From contig CAZYWA010000290.1 of the NCBI GenBank assembly GCA_964650975.1, positions 1 to 9,763 of the forward strand: a stretch of 9,763 bases of DNA, given 5' to 3'. Source of the DNA: CAZYWA01 sp964650975 [NCBI: uncultured bacterium]. Lineage in GTDB: Bacteria > JADJOY01. Below, one piece after another: positions 1 through 5,787 of the stretch (positions within the stretch are counted from its first letter, which is position 1; each line of letters starts with the position of its first letter). The translations under genes and the position numbers were made by a program. The notes under the pieces are model-generated. The model did no database searches and was not told where the DNA came from. It worked only from the letters and a program-made list of their open reading frames with translations.

Positions 1-202
1 GACCCGCTCGGTCAAGCACCATTCCATCCGGGAGATCTGGAACGGGCCCGAGTTCCAGGCGTTCCGGCGCCGCCTTCGCAGCGAAGGTCCGTTCGAGTCC
101 TGTGCCGGTTGCTGCTTCCTCGAGCCTGGGCCGGCGCCACGCGCGGCGACGGCTTCCGCGCCCCCGACGTTACCGCGCATCCACGAGGTGATACCCGCAT
201 GA
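1..202 (+). CDS. Radical SAM/SPASM protein, C-terminal fragment (5' end outside window)
   Basis: Read in the frame starting at base 2, this gives 66 residues to a TGA at 200-202. It begins TRSVKHHSIREIWNGPEFQ and then has the cysteine cluster CAGCC at fragment residues 34-38. A 'S-I-x-E-I-W-x-G-x-x-F-x-x-F/L-R' stretch followed by CxxC is the usual end of a SPASM domain, which binds auxiliary [4Fe-4S] clusters in radical SAM enzymes. The radical SAM core itself (CxxxCxxC) must lie upstream of the window, so its presence is inferred. After the CxxC there is a Pro/Ala-rich tail of about 28 residues. The stop overlaps the next start as ATGA, so the two genes are probably translationally coupled and co-transcribed. 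The substrate is unknown. The C-terminal end is similar in style to that of the 4573-5601 protein, so the two may be paralogues. Confidence 0.72.
   Translation, partial: TRSVKHHSIREIWNGPEFQAFRRRLRSEGPFESCAGCCFLEPGPAPRAATASAPPTLPRIHEVIPA
185..190 (+). promoter_or_regulatory. Shine-Dalgarno site fixing the start at 199
   Basis: GAGGTG lies 8 nt before the ATG at 199. The same frame stays open back to 109, but no comparable site precedes an earlier start. The 199 start also creates an ATGA overlap with the upstream stop, so this site decides the start. Confidence 0.65.
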
Positions 203-1293
203 ACACCTGGACCCGACTCGTCGAGAAGCATCGCGGCCTCATGACCCGCTACCCGTACATCCTGCCGCGCATCGCCGCCAACTACTGGAAGCTGATGGTG
301 CTCAAGAAGCCGGTGCTGCGCGGCGTCGAGTTCTCGATCTCCAACGACTGCAACGCCGCCTGCGGCCACTGCTCGGCGTGGGACCTCATGGAAGCCAAGG
401 GCGACGTGCTCGACGTGCCGACCGCGCGACGAGTGCTCGACGAGTGCATCGAGCTGGGAGCCCTCAACATCAACTTCACCGGCGGGGAAGCGCTCATGCG
501 CCGCGAGGTCTACGACCTGCTGGGCGCGGCCCAGCCGGATCGCGTGGTGCTGTCGCTCGCCACCAACGGCATGATGCTGAGCGACGACGTGGTGCGCCGT
601 CTCAAGGATTGCGGCGTCCGCATCCTGTCGGTGGGCCTCGACAGCGCGCGCCCCGAGGTGCACGACGCGCGCAAGCAGCGTTCAGGCGCCTACGAGAAGC
701 TCATCGCCGGCGTGCGCCGCGCGGTGGCGCTCGATCTCGAGGTTTACCTGTGCACCGTGATCACCCGCGAGAACCTCGCCAACGGCGACGCGTGGGAGAT
801 GGTCGAGCTCTCGAGAAGCCTCGGCTGCCTGCTGACGGTCAACATCGCGTGCTCGGTGGGAGCCTGGAAGGACGACAAGGAGAAGCTGCTGCGCCAGAAC
901 GAGATCCGCGAGTACGAGCGGATGCTCGAGGTGCCGCACGTGCGCTGGGAAGGGGGCTCGAACTACCTGAAGGAAGGCTGTCCGGCGGGGATCGAGAAAA
1001 TCTACATCACCGCGACCGGCGAGGTGGCGCCCTGCCCGCGCGCGCACGTGTCGTTCGGCAACGTTCGCAGCGCGCCGATGAGCACGATCTGGAAGCGCAT
1101 GCTCGGTGAGGAAGCGTTCGGCCACGTACAGCCTGGCTGTCCGGCGGGCGACGATGCGAGCTTCATCCAGACCTACCTCGAGCCGATCCGCGAGAGCGGC
1201 CAGTCATTCCTGCCGGTCGAGGAGATCCACCGCCGGAACGAGCTCAAGAGCACGCGGGTGTCGCTGCCGGTGGCGCCGGCCGGAAGCGCCTGA
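199..1293 (+). CDS. Radical SAM protein with reduced SPASM/Twitch-like C-terminal domain
   Basis: This is a complete 364-residue protein. The radical SAM signature CxxxCxxC is CNAACGHC (C51, C55, C58), which binds the [4Fe-4S] cluster that cleaves S-adenosylmethionine to a 5'-deoxyadenosyl radical. The SAM-contacting GGE motif is at 95-97 (FTGGEAL), followed by a typical 'LATNG' strand (119-123) and 'VGLDSARPEVHD' (145-156). The C-terminal third holds C261, C279 and C314, with 'ITATGEVAPCP' (270-280) and 'FGNVRS...IW' (286-298). That is the SPASM/Twitch layout but with fewer cysteines than a full SPASM domain, so perhaps only one auxiliary cluster is bound. The N-terminus (1-40) is basic and amphipathic with no signal peptide; the protein is likely cytosolic. 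It overlaps the upstream stop (ATGA) and the downstream start (TGATG). The family is recognisable (MoaA/PqqE-like superfamily), but the substrate cannot be named. Confidence 0.88.
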   Translation: MNTWTRLVEKHRGLMTRYPYILPRIAANYWKLMVLKKPVLRGVEFSISNDCNAACGHCSAWDLMEAKGDVLDVPTARRVLDECIELGALNINFTGGEALMRREVYDLLGAAQPDRVVLSLATNGMMLSDDVVRRLKDCGVRILSVGLDSARPEVHDARKQRSGAYEKLIAGVRRAVALDLEVYLCTVITRENLANGDAWEMVELSRSLGCLLTVNIACSVGAWKDDKEKLLRQNEIREYERMLEVPHVRWEGGSNYLKEGCPAGIEKIYITATGEVAPCPRAHVSFGNVRSAPMSTIWKRMLGEEAFGHVQPGCPAGDDASFIQTYLEPIRESGQSFLPVEEIHRRNELKSTRVSLPVAPAGSA

Positions 1294-2858
1294 TGGAAAG
1301 CCCGATCCCGTTCCGCACCGAGCGCGGAACGCTGCCGGCGCCGCCGCCGTTCAACGCCGCTCCGAGCAACCGCCGAGTGGTGCGCGCGCCGGGTGCCTCG
1401 GACCCGGAGGTGGTGCTGGTCCAGGCGAAAACCGAGATTCTCGACGCCTGGAAGAGCCACCCCACCCTGCCGCTCTCGCTGTTGAGCGCCGCGCGGCGCG
1501 TGGCCAAGACCCGCAAGGTGGTGCTGGTCGACGAGCGCGTCGATCGCGACTGGCGCGGCACCCTCGACGCCCACCTCGCGCGGCAGCCGATCTGCGTCGC
1601 GGTGACCTCCGTGACGGGCCGCCAGCTGCTCCACGCGCTCGCGATCGCCCGCCACGTGAAGCAAACGGCGCCGGACGTGCCCGTGGTGTGGGGCGGAATT
1701 CACGGCACCTTGCTTCCCGAGCAGACCCTCGCGAGCGGCGTCGTGGACGTGATCGTGATCGGCGAGGGCGAAGACACGTTCGCGGAGCTGGTCGAGGCGC
1801 TCGCGAGCGGACGTCCCGCGTGGGAAGTCGCGGGCACCGCGAGCCGCGACGCGAACGGCGCGCTCCGTCTCGGACCGCCGCGAGCCAAGCTCGACCTCGA
1901 CGCCCTCGATCCCGTTCCCTACCACCTGGCGGGGCCGGGCTATCTCTTCCTGCGCGGCGGTCGCCAGACCGCGTACTTCGAGACCTCGCGCGGCTGCCCG
2001 TATCCGTGCGGTTATTGCTACACCAACGCGCTCTACGCCGTGAGCTGGCGCGGCCAGCGCCCCGAGGTGGTCCTCGAGCATCTGCGCCATCTCCGGCGCA
2101 GCCTGCCTGGCGTGAGCCACGTGTCGATCACCGACGATTCGTACTTCACCCGCACCGAGCGCGCCCTCGAGATCGCCGAGGGGATTCTCCGTGAAGGCTG
2201 GGACCTCACCTATCAGGTGCAAGGCACGGTGATCCCGATCATCAAGAAGCTCACCGACGACCAGATGGCGCTGCTCCGGCGCAGCGGCATGGTGCGCGTG
2301 GACATGGGCGTCGAGTCGGGATCCGAGCGCATCCAGAAGGAAATCGGCAAGGGCCTCAAGATCGCCGACGTGCGCGAGATCAACCGCCGGCTCCGGAAGC
2401 ACGACATCGTGCCCTGGTACAACTTCATGTCGGGATTCCCCGACGAGAGCGCCGCGGAGCTCGGCTCGACGCTCGATCTGTTGCTCGAGGTGGTGCGCGA
2501 GAACCCACAGGCGCTGGTCTCGCCGGTCTACTGTCTGGCGCCCTACCCCGGCACCGACGCGTATCACCTCGCCGAGCGCGCCGGGTTCCAGTTCCCGCCA
2601 CGCACCGAGGACTGGGCGCGCTTCGCGCTCGACCGCTCGAACAACCCGTGGATGACCGAGTCGCAGCGGAAGGCCCAGGAAGCGGCGTATTTCCTGTCGA
2701 TCTTCGTGGACGGGAAGGTGCGCGAGTACGGCACTCTCCCGCTGCGCGTGCTCGCGGCGATGTATCGGCCAGTCGCGCGGCTGCGCCTACGGCGCCGGAA
2801 GTTCTCGTTCCTTCCCGAGAAGTGGCTCGCCGACCGGGTCACCGCCGCGTCCTGCTGA
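1293..2858 (+). CDS. B12-binding-domain radical SAM protein
   Basis: This 521-residue protein has a Rossmann-like cobalamin-binding domain at about 40-170 (VVLVDERVD at 76-84, WGGIHGTLLP at 133-142, 'IVIGEGE' at 154-160). The radical SAM core follows, with CPYPCGYC giving C235, C239 and C242. Further core motifs are 'ITDDSYF' (279-285), 'GVESGSE' (339-345) and 'GFPDES' (381-386). This order is that of the BchE/HpnP/P-methylase-like class, whose members methylate unactivated carbons or carry out ring and oxidation chemistry using cobalamin and SAM. The DxHxxG lower-ligand motif of methionine synthase-type B12 domains is not seen, as in many members of this class. The last 40 residues are very basic (RLRLRRRKF, 497-505). 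The start ATG overlaps the preceding stop (TGATG), with a weak GGAAG site 6 nt upstream, which points to translational coupling. The product is probably cytosolic or membrane-associated. The substrate is unknown. Confidence 0.88.
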   Translation: MESPIPFRTERGTLPAPPPFNAAPSNRRVVRAPGASDPEVVLVQAKTEILDAWKSHPTLPLSLLSAARRVAKTRKVVLVDERVDRDWRGTLDAHLARQPICVAVTSVTGRQLLHALAIARHVKQTAPDVPVVWGGIHGTLLPEQTLASGVVDVIVIGEGEDTFAELVEALASGRPAWEVAGTASRDANGALRLGPPRAKLDLDALDPVPYHLAGPGYLFLRGGRQTAYFETSRGCPYPCGYCYTNALYAVSWRGQRPEVVLEHLRHLRRSLPGVSHVSITDDSYFTRTERALEIAEGILREGWDLTYQVQGTVIPIIKKLTDDQMALLRRSGMVRVDMGVESGSERIQKEIGKGLKIADVREINRRLRKHDIVPWYNFMSGFPDESAAELGSTLDLLLEVVRENPQALVSPVYCLAPYPGTDAYHLAERAGFQFPPRTEDWARFALDRSNNPWMTESQRKAQEAAYFLSIFVDGKVREYGTLPLRVLAAMYRPVARLRLRRRKFSFLPEKWLADRVTAASC

Positions 2859-4475
2859 GACGAGCGGTTCTCGCTCCGCGCGTGAGGAGACGCTCGAGGA
2901 CCCCGGGCGCAGCAAGGTGTCGTACCGGCCCAGGTTCATGCGCACCACGCGCATGAGACGGGCCGGATCGAAGACCGGGTCGCGCACGATCGAGCGAAGC
3001 TCGTCGTAGTACGCGTGGATTCCGGGGTCCCGGATGACGTTCGCGCCCGAGGTGAGCGTCTCGACGTAGCCCTCCGGCACCGCGCGATTGAAGTGACCGA
3101 TGCGCCAGGACGCGGCCGGTGCCGCCGGCAACCGAGCCAAGAGCGGATCGGCCAGCGCCGGCTGATCGATGCAGTGGACCTCCGGGCCGGCGAAATAGCC
3201 GAAGAGGCCCACGTTCCCGAACACCACCACCGAGCCGCCAGCCTTCCGCGCGCGCAACGCGGCATCGACCCAGGGATGGGTGATGCGGCTGGGAGATCCC
3301 TCGGCCTCGGCCCGAAGCAGTCCCGTGTACGGGTAGTAGACGGCGCGCTCGTCCGCGATGCCGTGGGGCCAAACCCGGTTGATGGTGTCGAGGCCATACG
3401 CCATGCCGCTCGTCCAAGGATGGACCGGCGATGACGCGAGCAGCACGGCGAGCCCACCCGCGGCGACCGCGCGGGCGCGCATCGAGCCGAGCTCCAGCCG
3501 TCCCAGCAACGCCAGCGCCACCACCAGCGGACCGGTGAAGAACCGGCCGCTCATGAAATCGCCGCCGATCTTCACGATGTAGGCGAGGTAGAGGATGACG
3601 CCGACCGAGACGCCACGACTCACCCGATTGCCACGCACCAGACCGGCGCAAGCTCCCGCCACGATCGCCACCGCGGTCACCGGATCGCCGCGCACCAGAT
3701 CGAGCAGGTACCAGCCACCTTGGCGTGCCAGAGCGGCCCCGCCGATCCCCGAGCCGAGCTTGGCGTAGGCGGTGTTGGGAAACGGAAATCCGTAGTAGAC
3801 GAGCGAGAAGAGCTCCCATCCCAGAAACGGGAGCAAACCGATCGCGAAGGCGCCCAACCGCACCCGGCTCACCGGCCTGGCCAGCTCGACGAGCAGCACC
3901 GGGCCGACGAGCAGCACCTGATCCATCCGATCGATCATGACCGCCGACGCCAGCAACACCAGGACCAGCGCGCGGCGATCCGACGGCTCGGGACGGAACG
4001 CGACGGCCAGGAAGCTCACCAGAAGCAGGTGGGCGAGCGGGTTCTCGAGACCGGACGTGCCGTAGTCGACCAGGCTTCGAGACGAGACCGCGATCGCCAG
4101 CACCAGCGCCGCGCCGGCGGCGTTCCGGGGCAGCGCCAATCCGAGCAGCACCACGCTCGCGAGCGAAAGGACGATCGACAGCGCGAGCGTCGAGAAATAG
4201 GGTTCGCCGCTCAACCCGTTGGCCGCGGCCAGAGCCAGCATCCACAAGGGATGCGTGTAGACCTGGACTCGCTCGGCCAGGTTGAAGCGAGGACCGAAGC
4301 CGTCGAGCAGATTCCGCACCACGCGGAACGTGATGTAGGCATCGTCGGAGAGCCAGGCGGTTTGGACCAGCTCGAAAAGATGGAGCGCCGCCAGCGCGGT
4401 CACGACGCCGACCCAGGCGAGCCGCTGGCGTCGCGACGCGGCCGCGGGATCGGAGGCGCTGGGCCGGGCAGTCAT
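2787..4475 (-). CDS. GT-C-fold multi-pass membrane glycosyltransferase (AftB/ArnT-like architecture)
   Basis: Read from the ATG at 4475, this is a 562-residue protein. Hydrophobic segments start at about residues 18-41 and continue at roughly 74-90, 93-115, 119-132, 144-161, 168-200, 207-228, 263-281, 287-303, 312-326 and 335-350, so about eleven membrane spans. A soluble C-terminal domain of about 200 residues follows. Right after the first span comes 'WLSDDAYITFRVVRNLL' (41-57), and then 'ERVQVYTHPLW' (68-78). An acidic pair in the first extracytoplasmic loop is the catalytic signature of GT-C transferases that use polyprenyl-phosphate sugars. 'KIGGDFMSGRFF' (302-313) is another motif shared by arabinosyltransferase-like members. 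The likely role is sugar transfer to a surface glycan or lipid on the outer face of the membrane; donor and acceptor are inferred only. The frame is open to 4613, but starts there would run into the divergent gene. The C-terminal 35 residues are low-complexity and overlap the 3' end of the convergent B12 radical SAM gene by 72 bp. Confidence 0.8.
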   Translation of the reverse strand: MTARPSASDPAAASRRQRLAWVGVVTALAALHLFELVQTAWLSDDAYITFRVVRNLLDGFGPRFNLAERVQVYTHPLWMLALAAANGLSGEPYFSTLALSIVLSLASVVLLGLALPRNAAGAALVLAIAVSSRSLVDYGTSGLENPLAHLLLVSFLAVAFRPEPSDRRALVLVLLASAVMIDRMDQVLLVGPVLLVELARPVSRVRLGAFAIGLLPFLGWELFSLVYYGFPFPNTAYAKLGSGIGGAALARQGGWYLLDLVRGDPVTAVAIVAGACAGLVRGNRVSRGVSVGVILYLAYIVKIGGDFMSGRFFTGPLVVALALLGRLELGSMRARAVAAGGLAVLLASSPVHPWTSGMAYGLDTINRVWPHGIADERAVYYPYTGLLRAEAEGSPSRITHPWVDAALRARKAGGSVVVFGNVGLFGYFAGPEVHCIDQPALADPLLARLPAAPAASWRIGHFNRAVPEGYVETLTSGANVIRDPGIHAYYDELRSIVRDPVFDPARLMRVVRMNLGRYDTLLRPGSSSVSSRAEREPLVSAGRGGDPVGEPLLGKERELPAP

Positions 4476-4572
4476 CGACGGGCGCGCATCATGCCGGGGT
4501 TCGCCCCGCCTGGCCAAGCATCCGCCGCCGACCTTGGGGTATGGTCCACCAGCGGGTCCCCCACCCCGATTC
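4476..4572. promoter_or_regulatory. Divergent intergenic region between GT-C gene and radical SAM gene
   Basis: These 97 bp separate two outward-reading starts and must hold both 5' signals if each gene has its own promoter. On the minus strand, TTGGCC (complement of 4512-4517), an 18-nt spacer and CATGAT (complement of 4488-4493) form a possible weak promoter; its transcript would begin only a few bases before the ATG at 4475. On the plus strand TATGGT (4540-4545) could be a -10, but I see no good -35. Neither gene has a clear Shine-Dalgarno site. A short inverted repeat, CGGGG-TTCG-CCCCG, sits at 4495-4508 between the minus-strand elements. The assignments are weak. Confidence 0.3.
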
Positions 4573-5601
4573 ATGAACTCCTGGCAGCGGCTTCGCAATC
4601 GCCTGCAGCTCACGTCGGCCTACGCGCTCGGGAACCCGAGCCCGGGCGGATGGCCGATGGAGCTCACCCTCGAGCTCACCAACCGCTGCGATCTGGGCTG
4701 CATCATGTGTCCGCGGAACTGGAGCGGGCGGCCCGTGGGAGACATGGATCTGGGCCTTTTCCGCTCGATCGTCGATCAGGCGGCGGAGCGCGTGGGGCTG
4801 GTCGACCTGTGCCTGGCAGGCGAATCCCTGCTCCATCCCGGCATCTTCGACGCGATCGCGTACCTGCGCGACCACGGCATCGCGTCCTATCTGCAGACCA
4901 GCGGCCTGCACGTCGACGGCGAGCGCGCCGCTCGGCTCGTCGAGTCGGGCCTCGACTTCGTGTCGTTCTCGATCGACGGCTTCCGCCCCGAGACCTACGC
5001 GACCATCCGCCGCGGCGGCGACTTTGAGCGCACCGTGGCGAACCTCGAATCGTTCCTCGAGCTGCGCGAGCGGCGAGGCGACGGCCCCTTCACCGTGGTT
5101 CAGCTGATCGTGCAGCGCGACAACGCCGGCGAGACCGACGACTTCCGGCGGCGCTGGGAGCGAAGCGGCGTCGATGCGGTGCGCCTCAAACCGCTCGGCG
5201 TCAACCGCAACCACGTGCGCAAGATCGGCGACCGCGTCGTGAGGAACGGAAACGGCACCGAGCCGGCCGAGAATCCCGCCCCGTGCATCCGCGCGTGGCG
5301 CGGGCTGGCGGTCTACTGGGACGGGCGCGTGGTGCCCTGCTGCTACGACTTCGACGGCTGCGAGACCGTCGGCGACCTCCGCACCGACTCCCTCGACTCG
5401 GTGTGGCGCGGCGAGCCGATGCGCGCGCTGCGCCAGCGGCTGGCCGACGGCCGCTACGACCAGATCCCGCTCTGCAAGGACTGCAATCGCAAGAACATGA
5501 ACGTGTCGCGGTTTACCGCCAGCGTCGGCAGCCTGGTCGGCGACACCGGCGTTGCACTACGCGCCCTTCCCACGCTCCGACGGCTCGGCATACGGCTCTG
5601 A
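4573..5601 (+). CDS. Radical SAM/SPASM domain protein
   Basis: This 342-residue protein has the radical SAM motif CDLGCIMC (C39, C43, C46) straight after 'LTLELTNR' (31-38). 'LAGESLLHPG' (81-90) occupies the place of the GGE/GEPLLHP motif, with Ser instead of the usual Pro. 'SFSIDG' (131-136) and 'KPLGVN' (206-211) complete a normal core. The SPASM domain contains C238, C256, C257 and a final CKDC (C301, C304), with 'YWDGRVVPCCYDF' (248-260) and 'VGDLRTDSLDSVW' (266-278), so auxiliary [4Fe-4S] cluster binding is likely. Such enzymes modify peptides, sugars or lipids; the substrate here is unknown. The ATG at 4573 is preferred over a TTG at 4534, because the 13 extra residues are Gly/Pro-rich and the radical SAM motif already has a normal lead-in. 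No strong ribosome-binding site is visible. It stands apart from the 199-2858 operon, separated by the opposing glycosyltransferase gene, and ends at a hairpin just upstream of the SUF control region. Confidence 0.87.
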   Translation: MNSWQRLRNRLQLTSAYALGNPSPGGWPMELTLELTNRCDLGCIMCPRNWSGRPVGDMDLGLFRSIVDQAAERVGLVDLCLAGESLLHPGIFDAIAYLRDHGIASYLQTSGLHVDGERAARLVESGLDFVSFSIDGFRPETYATIRRGGDFERTVANLESFLELRERRGDGPFTVVQLIVQRDNAGETDDFRRRWERSGVDAVRLKPLGVNRNHVRKIGDRVVRNGNGTEPAENPAPCIRAWRGLAVYWDGRVVPCCYDFDGCETVGDLRTDSLDSVWRGEPMRALRQRLADGRYDQIPLCKDCNRKNMNVSRFTASVGSLVGDTGVALRALPTLRRLGIRL

Positions 5602-5623
5602 TGGCGCGTCGCGTCGTGCTGGC

Positions 5624-5661
5624 TCAGCCCGCCTTCTCTGGGCTGACTTCACCATCTATTT
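5624..5661 (+). terminator. Terminator-like hairpin after the radical SAM gene
   Basis: TCAGCCC (5624-5630) pairs perfectly with GGGCTGA (5640-5646) across a 9-nt loop. The next 15 bases, up to 5661, are pyrimidine- and T-rich but do not form an uninterrupted T tract. It lies 22 nt after the stop at 5601 and before the SUF promoter region, which is where transcription should end. It could instead be a structural element of the regulatory region. Confidence 0.45.
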
Positions 5662-5668
5662 GACTTCA
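5644..5668 (+). repeat. Direct repeat TGACTTCA x2
   Basis: TGACTTCA occurs at 5644-5651 and again at 5661-5668, 17 bp apart start to start and so on nearly the same side of the helix after about 1.6 turns. The second copy is preceded by T, giving TTGACT (5660-5665). That looks like a -35 box, but no matching -10 lies 16-18 bp downstream. The function is unknown and chance is possible. Confidence 0.3.
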
Positions 5669-5676
5669 TTCAGTTT

Positions 5677-5696
5677 ACGTCTCTGCGGCGAGACGT
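5677..5696. repeat. Perfect 7-bp inverted repeat (ACGTCTC / GAGACGT)
   Basis: ACGTCTC at 5677-5683 is the exact reverse complement of GAGACGT at 5690-5696, separated by TGCGGC. Neither strand has a T tract after it, so it is a poor intrinsic terminator. It sits 7 bp upstream of the putative Rrf2 operator. It may be a protein-binding dyad or a second stem after the terminator-like hairpin. Confidence 0.45.
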
Positions 5697-5703
5697 CGAC
5701 AGG

Positions 5704-5728
5704 AAATAGGACCGTCTGAGTTGCATAT
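5704..5728. promoter_or_regulatory. Candidate IscR/Rrf2-type operator of the suf operon
   Basis: This 25-nt stretch starts AAATAGGAC and ends GAGTTGCATAT. Its GAC (5710-5712) and AGT (5719-5721) cores have the same 6-nt separation as the GACT...AGTC cores of IscR type-1 sites, and the flanks are A/T-rich (AAATA, ATAT) as in those sites. The right half deviates from perfect symmetry. It covers the -35 of the putative promoter and lies upstream of a gene encoding an Rrf2 regulator, which fits autoregulated repression. Similarity to the consensus was judged by eye from memory. Confidence 0.4.
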
Positions 5729-5749
5729 CGGCGAGGTGGTCGGTAAATT
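5721..5749 (+). promoter_or_regulatory. Candidate sigma-70-like promoter of the Rrf2-suf operon
   Basis: TTGCAT (5721-5726) and TAAATT (5744-5749) are 17 bp apart. The -10 matches TATAAT at four positions, and the -35 matches TTGACA only at its TTG. Transcription would begin near 5756, giving a leader of about 30 nt before the ATG at 5788. This is the most AT-rich stretch in the window, and no better pair is seen between 5602 and 5787. Confidence 0.4.
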
Positions 5750-5775
5750 CGTACCTCAAGAGTGCTGTATTGCTC

Positions 5776-5781
5776 GGGGAG
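5776..5781 (+). promoter_or_regulatory. Shine-Dalgarno site of the Rrf2 regulator
   Basis: GGGGAG is 6 nt before the ATG at 5788 and 15 nt before a second in-frame ATG at 5797. The spacing favours 5788. It also argues against a TTG at 5770, which lies upstream of this site. Confidence 0.6.
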
Positions 5782-5787
5782 CCCCCA

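Noticed and set aside
109-198. Longer start for the radical SAM gene at 109
   Set aside because: It would add 30 Gly/Arg-rich residues read through the end of the preceding gene. The ATG at 199 has a good Shine-Dalgarno site and overlaps the upstream stop.
1173-2567. Long minus-strand open frame opposite the B12 radical SAM gene
   Set aside because: It is Arg/His/Ala-rich with no recognisable domain and mirrors a gene with clear motifs; this is a GC-rich antisense shadow.
4495-4508. CGGGG-TTCG-CCCCG hairpin as a regulatory RNA
   Set aside because: The stem is only 5 bp, its closing pair is not the stabilising C-G of UUCG tetraloops, and such short GC palindromes are expected by chance at this base composition.
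4534-4572. TTG start for the fourth radical SAM gene
   Set aside because: It adds only a Gly/Pro-rich string. The ATG at 4573 already gives a normal N-terminal lead to the CxxxCxxC motif.
4476-4613. Longer start for the GT-C gene at 4613 or 4574
   Set aside because: The extra residues are Arg/Gly/Pro-rich with no hydrophobic or conserved pattern, and they overlap the start of the divergent radical SAM gene. The ATG at 4475 leaves room for both 5' regions.
3720-5027. 435-residue plus-strand open frame across the GT-C gene
   Set aside because: It spans the antisense of the GT-C gene, the intergenic region and the wrong frame of a radical SAM gene; it has no domain.
1-5601. RiPP precursor peptide for the SPASM proteins
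   Set aside because: The gaps between the left-hand genes are either overlaps or the 97-bp divergent spacer, and none holds a small Cys/Gly-rich or leader-like peptide with a ribosome-binding site. It could still lie outside the window.
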